Assembly: GCA_000413015.1 (NCBI GenBank) | Contig: KE332516.1 | Coordinates: forward strand, 186,001-250,000 | Direction: 5' to 3' | Source: Treponema socranskii subsp. paredis ATCC 35535 | GTDB taxonomy: Bacteria; Spirochaetota; Spirochaetia; Treponematales; Treponemataceae | DNA length: 64,000 nucleotides | Shown here: one piece after another, positions 43,550-51,545 of the stretch | Layout: every line of letters starts with the position of its first letter | How positions within the stretch are numbered: the stretch's first letter is position 1 | Made by a program: the position numbers and the translations under genes | The notes under the pieces: model-generated | Told to the model about the DNA's origin: nothing | What the model saw: the letters and a program-made list of their open reading frames with translations, nothing else | The model's database searches: none

Positions 43550-44347
43550 CTACTCGCCTGAAAGTTCAGGCCCCTCTTTTTTGATATATGTAACGATTTC
43601 AACATCGTTCAGTGCGCTTCTACGGCACATCGCATTGTACACTTCGTCTCTCAACTTGTGCCGTCTTTCCTTCGGAGAAAGTTTTTCATCGGCAAAAAAA
43701 GGACCGTCGACATAGGTAAGCATTTTCGGATTTTTGGAAAAGCGGCGTTTTTTATAAACGTTTGTAAAGCAAAATACGGGACAGCCGTAGTCGACGGGAT
43801 ATTTAAATGAAACGTCCGGAAAAGGTCTGATCTTTGTATAGAACGGCCAAATATGAGCTTCCGGATATATGTAAATGCTTTTATTGTGATCGACGTGGTA
43901 TTTTACGGTTCCGATAAAATTCTTCATCGCGGAAAAATTATCGGGCAAAGGGAGTGCTCCGAGATAAGGCATTATTTTGCCCCATACGGGCATTGAAACG
44001 TTGTTCGGGTGAACTATCACAAAAGCCTGCTGCGGAAAACTCACAAAGGTCGGAACGAGAGGGTCGGCAAAAACATTCGTGTGGTTTCCGTATACGAACA
44101 TCGGCCCTTTTTTGTATTTTTTCAGGACGGAGCGGTTCATTATCCTGTGGCGGAATACGAGTTTAAGATAGAGAACGGCAATGGGCTGGGCAAAAATTCT
44201 GTGAAGGAAAAATCGTTTTACCTTCCACGAAAAAGTCTTTCCGCCGTAGTCGTAGTTTTCGTCAATCGGACGAGGTTTTATGACAGCGGTTGAAAATTCA
44301 TCTCGGAGTTCGTCGGAATAATAGACGATCTTTTTTATCTCTGCCAT
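43550..44347 (-). CDS. PlsC-like acyltransferase with unusual HX5D spacing
   Basis: 265 residues. The acyltransferase core reads FVYGNHTNVFADPLVPTFVS; here His and Asp are separated by five residues rather than the usual four. The glycerophosphate-binding block is IYIYPEAHIWPFYTKIRPF (PEAH in place of EGTR), followed by FKYPVDYGCPVFCF. Hydrophobic but without an obvious transmembrane segment. It is a paralogue of the next gene upstream. Its ATG has no visible ribosome-binding site. It may transfer an acyl chain to a glycolipid precursor rather than lysophosphatidate. Confidence 0.75.
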   Translation of the reverse strand: MAEIKKIVYYSDELRDEFSTAVIKPRPIDENYDYGGKTFSWKVKRFFLHRIFAQPIAVLYLKLVFRHRIMNRSVLKKYKKGPMFVYGNHTNVFADPLVPTFVSFPQQAFVIVHPNNVSMPVWGKIMPYLGALPLPDNFSAMKNFIGTVKYHVDHNKSIYIYPEAHIWPFYTKIRPFPDVSFKYPVDYGCPVFCFTNVYKKRRFSKNPKMLTYVDGPFFADEKLSPKERRHKLRDEVYNAMCRRSALNDVEIVTYIKKEGPELSGE

Positions 44348-44366
44348 AAGTCAAAAAACACAGGTA

Positions 44367-45248
44367 TCATTCCGAATAGGAAAGCAGTTTTCCGTATACG
44401 GATTCATACACTTCCTTCCAAACTTCATAATTCCTGTCCTTCATATACTCGGCGTTCTTTTTTACGGAAAGATCCGCTTTCGGATAAATCGGTTCGAGGA
44501 TGTGGACTGTGTATTCCTGCACCGGAAAACCGAATCCGTCCGAACGGTCGGAATCTTCCATGGTTATGAACATCGGAATTACGGGAACATTGTTTTCGGC
44601 GGCGAAACGGTATGCGCCGGGCGTAAGAGGACGCGGCTTTCTGTAGTTCCACCACATCGCCTGTTCGGGATAGATGAGAATATGCCTGCCCCGTGAAAGA
44701 TATATTTTTACCGCATCCATAAAATTTTTCATCGTGGAGGGTAAGCTGCTCAAAGGCATGGTATTGCAGTGCTTAAACAAAAAACCGTAAAATCCCGGAA
44801 AATTCGTATAGTTTCCCTCACGGCAGACTTTCAAAAGTTCCCTGTGATAGACGTGCTTTTCTATAGCTTTGTACACCGCAAAATTGTCCATGGGATTGAA
44901 GTGATTGCAAGTGATTATTGCGCCTGTCCTTTTTAACGGAATATAGTTTTCAAGACCGCGTACTTCTTTTATAATCATCTGTCCCGATTTCATAAGACCG
45001 AGAATATGGCGGCGTGCGAGCATATTCGCAAACTTCATCCATATTTTGCTTGAAATCTTTTTATTCAGATAGTCGACCATTTCGGGACGGAGCGGAACGG
45101 TCGGAGGATCCGGTTCGACATCTTCCGAAAAACGCCCTTCCCTTTCGTAGGCTTTTATCTTTTCTACGATCGCAAGGCGCTCGGGATTCCGTCCGGTAAA
45201 AGATTCCGAGTCTCTATTGTTTTTTTCAATGACCGTTTTTTCCGACAT
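44367..45248 (-). CDS. PlsC-like acyltransferase
   Basis: 293 residues. The canonical HX4D is in ITCNHFNPMDNFAVYKA; the second motif is HILIYPEQAMWWNYRKPRP, then PVIPMFITMED. A charged N-terminal extension of about 70 residues precedes the core. It sits in the operon GT8-PlsC-PlsC-GT8, with AGAGGAG before its ATG. A glycerolipid or glycosyl-acceptor acyltransferase is likely; a specific reaction cannot be assigned. Confidence 0.8.
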   Translation of the reverse strand: MSEKTVIEKNNRDSESFTGRNPERLAIVEKIKAYEREGRFSEDVEPDPPTVPLRPEMVDYLNKKISSKIWMKFANMLARRHILGLMKSGQMIIKEVRGLENYIPLKRTGAIITCNHFNPMDNFAVYKAIEKHVYHRELLKVCREGNYTNFPGFYGFLFKHCNTMPLSSLPSTMKNFMDAVKIYLSRGRHILIYPEQAMWWNYRKPRPLTPGAYRFAAENNVPVIPMFITMEDSDRSDGFGFPVQEYTVHILEPIYPKADLSVKKNAEYMKDRNYEVWKEVYESVYGKLLSYSE

Positions 45249-45279
45249 AAAAAGCTCCTCTCCTGACTTTCCGATATGA

Positions 45280-46242
45280 TTATTTCGTCCTGTTTACCGT
45301 GTTCCAATAATTATCGGGATCGTTCGTATCTTCAATCGCCATCCGCTTGAGTCTTTCAAAAGCTTCGGCATCGCTTTTCTTTTGCTCAACGCCGTATGAA
45401 TCTTTGATTTTCAAAATATTTTCGTAGAGTGGTGTCTTTTCGGCGCATTCCCAAAAATATTCTTCGTAAAGAACGCGGTTGTAATGCCAAGGCTTCCAGT
45501 TTATCTTATAGTGGATTATCTTTAAGTCCTTTTCGTCAAAACCTTCGGTTTTGTAAGCGGACTTGTTCCAACCCACATCGAGCCATTTTACTTTGTCTTT
45601 GCACAGAACATTCAGATAGTCTTCGTCCTGGGTGATCCTGAACTTGAATCGGTTCATAAGAGCGATGAATTTTTCCTCAATGTTTTCTTCCCGATATTTT
45701 TTTGCATTTATAAGAAGGACTCCCGCGCTGAAGTATTTTTCACGAGGAACGCCGAGAGCCTTTTCCACATAAGTTCCGAATACATCGAAAGACTGCATAA
45801 CCTCTTCGATTGCGGCTCCGACAAGATTATCGCCTATATCAATATCGTAGAGTTCGGAAATATCGCCCGTCACGACGATATCGCTGTCAAGGTAAATTAC
45901 CTTATCGTACTGAGGAAAAAATCTCGGAATGAATATTCGACAGTACGTTTCCCGCGAATAATAATCGCGCAGATGAAAAGTACCGGAAGTTTTTTCCATC
46001 TCCTCGCGCAGGGAAACAAATTCAACGGATGCATTGCCGGGCATTGCATTTTGACAGATGGTTTCCAACTGTTCGATATATTCACGGTAAAGATCCGTCG
46101 TTAAAACACAGACCTTATAAAAGTAATTTTTTGACGCCTTTTCCAACATAGATGCCAAAGCGACCGCCATAAAAGGCGCATAGTTGTTGTCCGTAGCAAA
46201 GAACACCGGTATTTCTTTTTTATCGGCTGAGTTTATACGCAT
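45280..46242 (-). CDS. GT8-family glycosyltransferase (LgtC-like)
   Basis: 320 residues. Nucleotide-sugar site: VFFATDNNYAPFMAVALASM at the N-terminus, DXD in KVIYLDSDIVVTGDISELYD, then FSAGVLLINAKKYREENIEE, DEDYLNVLCKDKVKWLD, and the terminal HYKINWKPWHY block, all typical of retaining GT8 enzymes. It is the first gene of the acyltransferase operon. A TAGACT box lies 9 bases before the ATG with TTGCAC at an 18-base spacing, giving a leader of only two or three bases. Confidence 0.9.
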   Translation of the reverse strand: MRINSADKKEIPVFFATDNNYAPFMAVALASMLEKASKNYFYKVCVLTTDLYREYIEQLETICQNAMPGNASVEFVSLREEMEKTSGTFHLRDYYSRETYCRIFIPRFFPQYDKVIYLDSDIVVTGDISELYDIDIGDNLVGAAIEEVMQSFDVFGTYVEKALGVPREKYFSAGVLLINAKKYREENIEEKFIALMNRFKFRITQDEDYLNVLCKDKVKWLDVGWNKSAYKTEGFDEKDLKIIHYKINWKPWHYNRVLYEEYFWECAEKTPLYENILKIKDSYGVEQKKSDAEAFERLKRMAIEDTNDPDNYWNTVNRTK

Positions 46243-46251
46243 AATTTGCTC

Positions 46252-46281
46252 AGTCTATCACGAATCGAGAAATCTGTGCAA
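46252..46281 (-). promoter_or_regulatory. Promoter of the GT8/acyltransferase operon (near-leaderless)
   Basis: Minus strand: TTGCAC (46276-46281), 18 bases, TAGACT (46252-46257), nine bases, ATG (46242). Divergent from the promoter at 46294-46322. Confidence 0.45.
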
Positions 46282-46293
46282 TATCGATTTTTC

Positions 46294-46322
46294 TTGTAAT
46301 AAATCCCGATTTTTTGTATCCT
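46294..46322 (+). promoter_or_regulatory. Promoter with GTG six bases downstream (leaderless)
   Basis: TTGTAA (46294-46299), 17 bases, TATCCT (46317-46322), then GTAAGG and the GTG at 46329. Confidence 0.55.
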
Positions 46323-46328
46323 GTAAGG

Positions 46329-47168
46329 GTGAAAAAATCGGCAAAAAAAATAGCGGTATTGTTTTCCGCCTTGGTTTTATTTCAGGCGTCCGCAAAAGAA
46401 TTCAGCCCCGAAGAAAACTCTCTCATTCAAAAAATATTCGATTTCAGACTCAAGCTCAGAACATTCGACACCGAAGACGAATGCATCGAAAAAATCATCG
46501 AATACCGCGATTCAATCTCCGACGAAATAAAATCCTTTTCCGAAGAAGCGCAGATCACGTGTACCAATATGCTTTCAACGGCGCAATACAACTGCGAATA
46601 CGCCAAAGACATGAAATCCCCGAACATGGAAAAAATTCTGCGTCCTCAGTACGAAAAAATTATGAAATTCACCCGCACAAACGACGCCGACGATCCGAAC
46701 CCGTGGTTTATCCTCACTTCGGCGGACATACTGAACTCAATGATGCAATTTTTACCGCAATCGGAATCCATAAAAATCGGACTTCAGGAAAAAAAGGACT
46801 ACGCCGACGTTATTAAAAAAAATCCGACCATGAGTTTCGCCTATACTCTTTCCGGCTGGTGGTATTATTACGCGCCCGCAATCGGAGGAGGAAGCAAAAA
46901 GCTTTCAAAGGATTTTTTCATTTCGTCGCTCAAGTACGCAAAAAGCGACTACGACAAGTTCTACGGAAACATAAATCTGGCCCAGTTTTATTTTGAAGAA
47001 AAAAATACGGCGGAATGCGAAAAGCTCATGGAAGAAGCGGAAAAAATTCTTTCGGGAACACGATATGTAAAATTCCTAAAAAGCATAAATGCGATCGGCT
47101 ATTCGCTTTTTGACTACAACATGAATTCGCGGCGGGATAAAATAAATCAAAAATTGGCAAACCGCTAA
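46329..47168 (+). CDS. Secreted helical (TPR-like) protein
   Basis: 279 residues from GTG 46329, chosen because it yields a clean signal peptide (VKKSAKKIAVLFSALVLFQA, cut before KEFSP) and lies at the expected leaderless position; a TTG at 46314 would sit in the -10 region. The mature protein is a series of helix pairs (CIEKIIEYRDSISDEIKSFS; NINLAQFYFEEKNTAECEKL; MEEAEKILSGTRYVKFLK), probably TPR-like. No family recognised. It is divergent from the GT8/acyltransferase operon; role unknown. Confidence 0.6.
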   Translation: MKKSAKKIAVLFSALVLFQASAKEFSPEENSLIQKIFDFRLKLRTFDTEDECIEKIIEYRDSISDEIKSFSEEAQITCTNMLSTAQYNCEYAKDMKSPNMEKILRPQYEKIMKFTRTNDADDPNPWFILTSADILNSMMQFLPQSESIKIGLQEKKDYADVIKKNPTMSFAYTLSGWWYYYAPAIGGGSKKLSKDFFISSLKYAKSDYDKFYGNINLAQFYFEEKNTAECEKLMEEAEKILSGTRYVKFLKSINAIGYSLFDYNMNSRRDKINQKLANR

Positions 47169-47200
47169 AACGGAACAAAGTTCAAATACCGCACGGAATC

Positions 47201-47229
47201 TTGCATACATTCCGTTTCCGCTATATACT
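47201..47229 (+). promoter_or_regulatory. Promoter of the small antitoxin-like gene
   Basis: TTGCAT (47201-47206), 17 bases, TATACT (47224-47229). Leader of about 50 bases with GGGAG before the ATG. Confidence 0.65.
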
Positions 47230-47284
47230 TAAACCGTGTACGAAACTTTGCTGTAAGTGTCTGTATTTTTTATGGGAGTCCGCT

Positions 47285-47449
47285 ATGACAATCGAAGGAT
47301 ATTTTGACGGAAAAACCTTTGTGCCGCTTGAAAAACTTTCTTTGAAACCGAATCAAAAAGTGCAGATTACGGTTCTCGACGAATTCCTTACGTCCGAAAA
47401 GCAAAAACAAATTTCCCGAAAACACGGCAAAGACGACAATAAAAAATAA
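47285..47449 (+). CDS. Small AF2212-like antitoxin-type protein, no partner visible
   Basis: 54 residues from the ATG at 47285 (GGGAG upstream). TIEGYFDGKTFVPLEKLSLK then PNQKVQITVLDE is the beta-hairpin layout of DUF104/AF2212-type antitoxins ('yeDGvFkPLe...lpeGtrV.v.v'). A basic tail (KQKQISRKHGKDDNKK) follows. Such proteins usually precede a PIN or other toxin gene, but the next gene downstream is a convergent permease, so this is an orphan. Confidence 0.55.
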   Translation: MTIEGYFDGKTFVPLEKLSLKPNQKVQITVLDEFLTSEKQKQISRKHGKDDNKK

Positions 47450-47475
47450 ACCGTATGCCGGAGAAACCTGCAAAC

Positions 47476-47530
47476 GGGGACTGTCCGAAAACTTCCGTTT
47501 TCGGACAGCTTCATCGATTTACTGTGCGAT
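47476..47530. repeat. Left-half copy of the multi-hairpin element
   Basis: GGGGACTGTCCGAAAACTTC and the hairpin partner GTTTTCGGACAG, followed by GCTTCATCGATTTACTGTGC, match the left half of 19536-19675. It lies between the ends of two convergent genes. Confidence 0.7.
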
Positions 47531-47532
47531 CA

Positions 47533-48924
47533 TCAATGCAGGAAAAGAGACAAGATAAATATTTCTACAACACCTGCTATACCGAGCACAAGCGTACCGA
47601 GCGTCTGCGTTTTATAGCCGCGTTCGGGCGACATAGCACCGAAATTCGTAACGACCCAAAAATACGAATCGTTCGCGTGACTTACGGTCATAGCGCCGGC
47701 ACCGATCGCCATACATGCGAGCGCCGCACGTACCGGAGAATCGAGACCGAGAACCGGAAGCAGCGGAGCAATGATGCCTGCAGAAGTCACAAGCGCAACG
47801 GTTGAAGAACCTTGGGCCGTTTTCAAAATCGCGGAAAGGATAAACGGAAAGAGGATACCCATCGTCTGAAGCACCGTCGCGTGCATTTTGATATAGTTTA
47901 CCATATCCGAAGACGCGATAACTTTTCCGAGAACGCCGCCTGCCGCCGTGATAAACAGAATCGGGCCGGTAACCTTGAGCGTTTCTTCCACGATCATATA
48001 AAAATCCTTTATTTTATCGGCAAACTTGAGCTGCAGCACTGCAAATGCTGTACCGACGCTGAGTGCGATAACCGGAGTTCCGAGGAATTTAATAATATTG
48101 ACTCCGAGTCCTTGCATCTTTGCCATAGCAACGACGGAAGATGCCGCCATAAGGATAACGGGAACGACAATCGGTGCAAGCGCGTTAAAGCCGTTCGGAA
48201 GTTTTTTAAATTCGGCAACGAGCTGTTCGTAGCTTTTCGTCACCTGACCCGCATCGGCTTCATCATCCGCACGGACACGGGAGCCGATATATTTTGCAAA
48301 AAAATAACCTGCGATAAGCGGTAAAACGGAACAAAGCGCGCCCATGCCCATAACGAGCAAAAGATTGTCGCCGATACCGAGCGTATTCGCAGCGGCAATC
48401 GGACCAGGCGTCGGCGGAATAAATACGTGTGAAATATACAAACCGAATGAAAGTCCGGTCGTCATCGCAACGGAAGAAGCGGCGGTTCTGTTGACGAGCG
48501 CTTTACGGATGGGATTCAAAATGACGAAACCCGAATCGCAAAACACGGGAATGGAAACGACCCAGCCCATAAGCTCTATGGCGAGGACGGGATGATTTTT
48601 TCCGACAAGATGAATGATCATGTCCGCAAGTTTCAGCGCCGCGCCCGTTTTTTCAAGTATGGAACCGATGAGCGCACCGAGGATGATAACGATACCGATA
48701 CTGGTAAAAGTACCGGCAAAGCCCGCACCGATAACGTTTGCAAGTCCCTGCACCGTTTTTCCGTCGGCGGTTTTCATGTCGACGAGCGGAATACCGGCAA
48801 TCAAACCGAGCAGCAACGAAATGCACATTATCGAAATAAAGGGATGGATTTTGAATTTTGAAATTGCAAAAACCATGACGATAATCGCAATGACAAAAAC
48901 AAAAATAAACGGTAAGCCTGTCAT
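47533..48924 (-). CDS. GntP-family permease (gluconate/organic-acid:H+ symporter)
   Basis: 463 residues, about 12-14 membrane segments. Family blocks: FISIMCISLLLGLIAGIPLV, then GAGFAGTFTSIGIVIILGAL, IPVFCDSGFVILNPIRKAL, HVFIPPTPGPIAAANTLGI and GVLGKVIASSDM. GntP proteins import gluconate, idonate, fructuronate, glycerate or related acids with protons. GGAGG precedes the ATG and a TATAAT (48949-48954) about 20 bases further up. No metabolic partner gene is adjacent. Confidence 0.93.
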   Translation of the reverse strand: MTGLPFIFVFVIAIIVMVFAISKFKIHPFISIMCISLLLGLIAGIPLVDMKTADGKTVQGLANVIGAGFAGTFTSIGIVIILGALIGSILEKTGAALKLADMIIHLVGKNHPVLAIELMGWVVSIPVFCDSGFVILNPIRKALVNRTAASSVAMTTGLSFGLYISHVFIPPTPGPIAAANTLGIGDNLLLVMGMGALCSVLPLIAGYFFAKYIGSRVRADDEADAGQVTKSYEQLVAEFKKLPNGFNALAPIVVPVILMAASSVVAMAKMQGLGVNIIKFLGTPVIALSVGTAFAVLQLKFADKIKDFYMIVEETLKVTGPILFITAAGGVLGKVIASSDMVNYIKMHATVLQTMGILFPFILSAILKTAQGSSTVALVTSAGIIAPLLPVLGLDSPVRAALACMAIGAGAMTVSHANDSYFWVVTNFGAMSPERGYKTQTLGTLVLGIAGVVEIFILSLFLH

Positions 48925-49087
48925 ATATAATGACCTCCTTTTTTGTCAATTATAGTAACACGAGTTTTTAAATTCTGCAAGAATTTTTTTTTATGAAATA
49001 CGGATATGCGGATTGTAAAAGATATAACGCTGTACGGACAAAATATAAAACGGAAAAGCGGCACGGCGGTTTTGTGCAGCTTCGGAT

Positions 49088-49161
49088 TGACGCATGGCGG
49101 ATTCGAACCGCCTACCTACTGCTTAGAAGGCAGTTGCTCTATCCAGATGAGCTAAAGCGTC
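49088..49161 (-). tRNA. tRNA-Arg (anticodon TCT)
   Basis: A 74-base cloverleaf on the minus strand. Acceptor GACGCTT/ATGCGTC (one G:U and one mismatch pair at the bottom), anticodon stem ACTGC-CTTCTAA-GCAGT with TCT, T-arm GGCGGTTCGAATCCGCC, discriminator A. CCA not encoded. Confidence 0.9.
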
Positions 49162-49170
49162 GTAGAGTTT

Positions 49171-49199
49171 ATAGTACAGTAAACGCGCAATTCTTGCAA
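49171..49199 (-). promoter_or_regulatory. tRNA-Arg promoter
   Basis: Minus strand: TTGCAA (49194-49199), 17 bases, TACTAT (49171-49176), ten bases before the tRNA 5' end. Confidence 0.55.
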
Positions 49200-49380
49200 T
49201 ACGCAACATAACGGCTTACGGCAAACAATATTAAAGAAACGAAAAGCGATCCGAACACCGAACGGGCTTTATTTACATAATGTAAAGCGATAAATCACAT
49301 AAAGCTTTCGGCATTTTTTCGGATGAAAAAGTTCGATACGAAAAGATTTTTTTCATTCGATCCGTTCGGTAAAAAATCGA

Positions 49381-49806
49381 TCAGCGGGCGGCAGCGCTTT
49401 TGCCGCCGTATTTTACATAGCCGATACCGTTGAAATTAAAGGTGTCGCCCGATATTTTTCCGCGTTCGTCATACGTCGAAGAAACGGAAAGCCACACGCC
49501 CTTGAGCGCGTTAAACGTCGACGTAACGGTAAGCGTGATTTCTCCGTCGGATTGAGCATTGCCGGAATAAGTTCCTCTTTCGGTTTCGATTTCGCCCGAC
49601 CTTGCTCCGTCCCTTCCGTAGGCGCCGCGTGAAAACGTTTTGTTTGCGTAAAAGCGATAAAACGTATAACCCGATTTATCGCCGGCACTCATGCCGTAAC
49701 GGTACTCGGCAAGTCCGCTTCCCTTCTTCGTCGATTTACACGAAGCGAAAACACCGAGCGCGGCAAAAATCGCGAAAACGACAATCCATTTTCCAACGTG
49801 TCTCAT
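49381..49806 (-). CDS. Small lipoprotein
   Basis: 141 residues from the ATG at 49806 (AGGAG eight bases upstream; longer in-frame starts lack a ribosome-binding site). Lipoprotein signal KWIVVFAIFAALGVFASC with Cys acylation. The mature region is a beta-rich domain with Tyr/Gly repeats (YRYGMSAGDKSGYTFYRFYA; RGTYSGNAQSDGEITLTVTS), a lipocalin-like pattern seen in many treponemal lipoproteins. No family name assigned. Confidence 0.7.
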   Translation of the reverse strand: MRHVGKWIVVFAIFAALGVFASCKSTKKGSGLAEYRYGMSAGDKSGYTFYRFYANKTFSRGAYGRDGARSGEIETERGTYSGNAQSDGEITLTVTSTFNALKGVWLSVSSTYDERGKISGDTFNFNGIGYVKYGGKSAAAR

Positions 49807-50175
49807 ACGACATCTCCTGCAAGCGATTATACGGCAAAGGCGGCGTTCCGCCATCGCCTTTTTAAATCAGGCCGATTCTTTTAACGCTTTATTGTAGCCC
49901 GAATACCGACTTTTGTAAATCGCCGTTCGAAGATCGTTGTTCGAATATGCAGAAAACTTCGTTCCGCCCGTTTACAACCTCGCTCGTACGGCGGCACCTA
50001 CGAAGTCTGCGCCGGCAAAGCGGGAAATCTCTATCTTCGTATCCGCCGGCTCTACGAAAAAGAGCAGATGTATGTTATTACGATTTTGAATACTTTGCAA
50101 TTATATTTTGCAATTCAAAAAGTGCCGATTTACGCAAACAGAGGACAGTCGATTTTCGATCTTTCATTTCATCCG
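49807..50175. other. Region with a startless open frame
   Basis: 369 bases. One plus-strand frame without a start codon stays open from before 49930 to a TAA at 50189, reading YGGTYEVCAGKAGNLYLRIR then RLYEKEQMYVITILNTLQLY. It might be a decayed gene end, but no family was recognised and no ribosome-binding site exists. Confidence 0.3.
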
Positions 50176-50469
50176 TCAAAGCATCGATAAAGTATCCGTC
50201 ATATATATATATGCGTCTTTTAAATACACCGAAAGAAAATTATCTTCGCCCTTATCGGTTTTATAACAAAAAACAATATCCGGACGATCGGAAACGCAAA
50301 TTCTTTTCGTTTTCGCAGATGAGACAATACGCCAAACCGTTCGCACTTCTTCATCCGAAAGACGTCTGTCATATATTTTCAATTCTGTGTACATCGGGTA
50401 TTTTTTATCACAACCGATAAATGCAAAACAAACAAGCGATAAACATAAAAAACGTATAATCTTATTCAT
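50176..50469 (-). CDS. Small lipoprotein
   Basis: 97 residues; the lipoprotein signal KIIRFLCLSLVCFAFIGCDK has its acylation Cys in FIGC. The mature region (YTELKIYDRRLSDEEVRTVW; RICVSDRPDIVFCYKTDKGE) suggests a small alpha/beta domain. No family recognised. The ATG at 50469 has only weak purines upstream. Confidence 0.55.
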   Translation of the reverse strand: MNKIIRFLCLSLVCFAFIGCDKKYPMYTELKIYDRRLSDEEVRTVWRIVSSAKTKRICVSDRPDIVFCYKTDKGEDNFLSVYLKDAYIYMTDTLSML

Positions 50470-50678
50470 TTTTATTATTATTCACCGGAACCTCGCCGAC
50501 AGTCGGCATTAAGCGATATCTTATGCATAACTTTTCGTACATATTAACAATCCCGTTTTAAAATTTGGAGTGCAAAAGCCAAGAGTCACACTTACTGCAA
50601 AGATCGTTATCGTATTTTTGCAAACGTTGCAAGGACACGCAGTTTTTGCAAAAACTGCCGAATCTCACGGTATAATAA

Positions 50679-51434
50679 TTATTTACCGTCAGGAATATTT
50701 TTTTCTTCAATCACAAAGGCTTGTTCATATTTTGTAGTATATGAATAGTTAATAAAATACGGTTTTCCGTTTTCATCGTACAACTCTTTTAATAAATCTC
50801 CGTCAATAAAGTAAGGACTTAATTTATATTGTCCGTTCCATTCAAAACGTCTTGTTGAAAAGAAAAAATAAAGCTTATTTTGATATAAACCGAAAAACTT
50901 TTTATTGAAATCGGCTTCGATAAATCTTTTTTCCGGCGGATAAAAAACAATATGTTCGGGATCCGTTATATCAAAAATAAAACATATACAGTCATTATAT
51001 TTACCTATATTCCCTAGAAGCATCAAAAAAGTCTTATCTTCAAAATTTGCAGAACACAATTTTAAGCTATGTAAATCGAAATCCGATTCATTATAAACGA
51101 ATTCCTGACCATTGATTTCAAACTTACCTTTTCTACACTCTTTATTATTACCCATCGGGTAATACAGAAAAGTCTCGACGCCTTTTATATTTTCAATTGA
51201 AAAAATCCAGCATGTAGAATAATCGGAATCTTTTATATACTGAGATTCAAGCGTACCGCGGTCTTTGATTTGAATTTCTTTATACGGATATTCTTTAAAA
51301 TCAAATAACGAGCGTAAACTTGTATCCGCAAAAAGCAGAGTACTTGACAGTGCCAAATATAAGAGCATAAATACTTGCAGAACCCCTGCTCTTATCCCCT
51401 GAACGAGCACGTTGTCTTTTTTTCTTCGCCTCAT
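50679..51434 (-). CDS. Exported hypothetical protein
   Basis: 251 residues with a basic N-terminus and one signal segment (VLQVFMLLYLALSSTLLFAD, cleavage before DTSL). The rest is a beta-rich domain with many Asp and Tyr (YPYKEIQIKDRGTLESQYIK; DCICFIFDITDPEHIVFYPP; FFGLYQNKLYFFFSTRRFEW). No family recognised. GAGG precedes the ATG. A single-gene unit between the lipoprotein gene and the RluA-type gene. Confidence 0.55.
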   Translation of the reverse strand: MRRRKKDNVLVQGIRAGVLQVFMLLYLALSSTLLFADTSLRSLFDFKEYPYKEIQIKDRGTLESQYIKDSDYSTCWIFSIENIKGVETFLYYPMGNNKECRKGKFEINGQEFVYNESDFDLHSLKLCSANFEDKTFLMLLGNIGKYNDCICFIFDITDPEHIVFYPPEKRFIEADFNKKFFGLYQNKLYFFFSTRRFEWNGQYKLSPYFIDGDLLKELYDENGKPYFINYSYTTKYEQAFVIEEKNIPDGK

Positions 51435-51545
51435 AAAACACCTCGGCCGCTTTTCAAAAGCCGTTTCAAGTCAGCCTTTATCTCTAAAAACCTGTAATCG
51501 CACTCTGTAAGCGCCGGTGAAAGAGTTAAGGATTATTCTCACCAA

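Noticed and set aside
49930-50191. Startless open frame (YGGTYEVCAGKAGN...)
   Set aside because: No start codon, ribosome-binding site or recognised family; reported only as a possible remnant in the gap entry.
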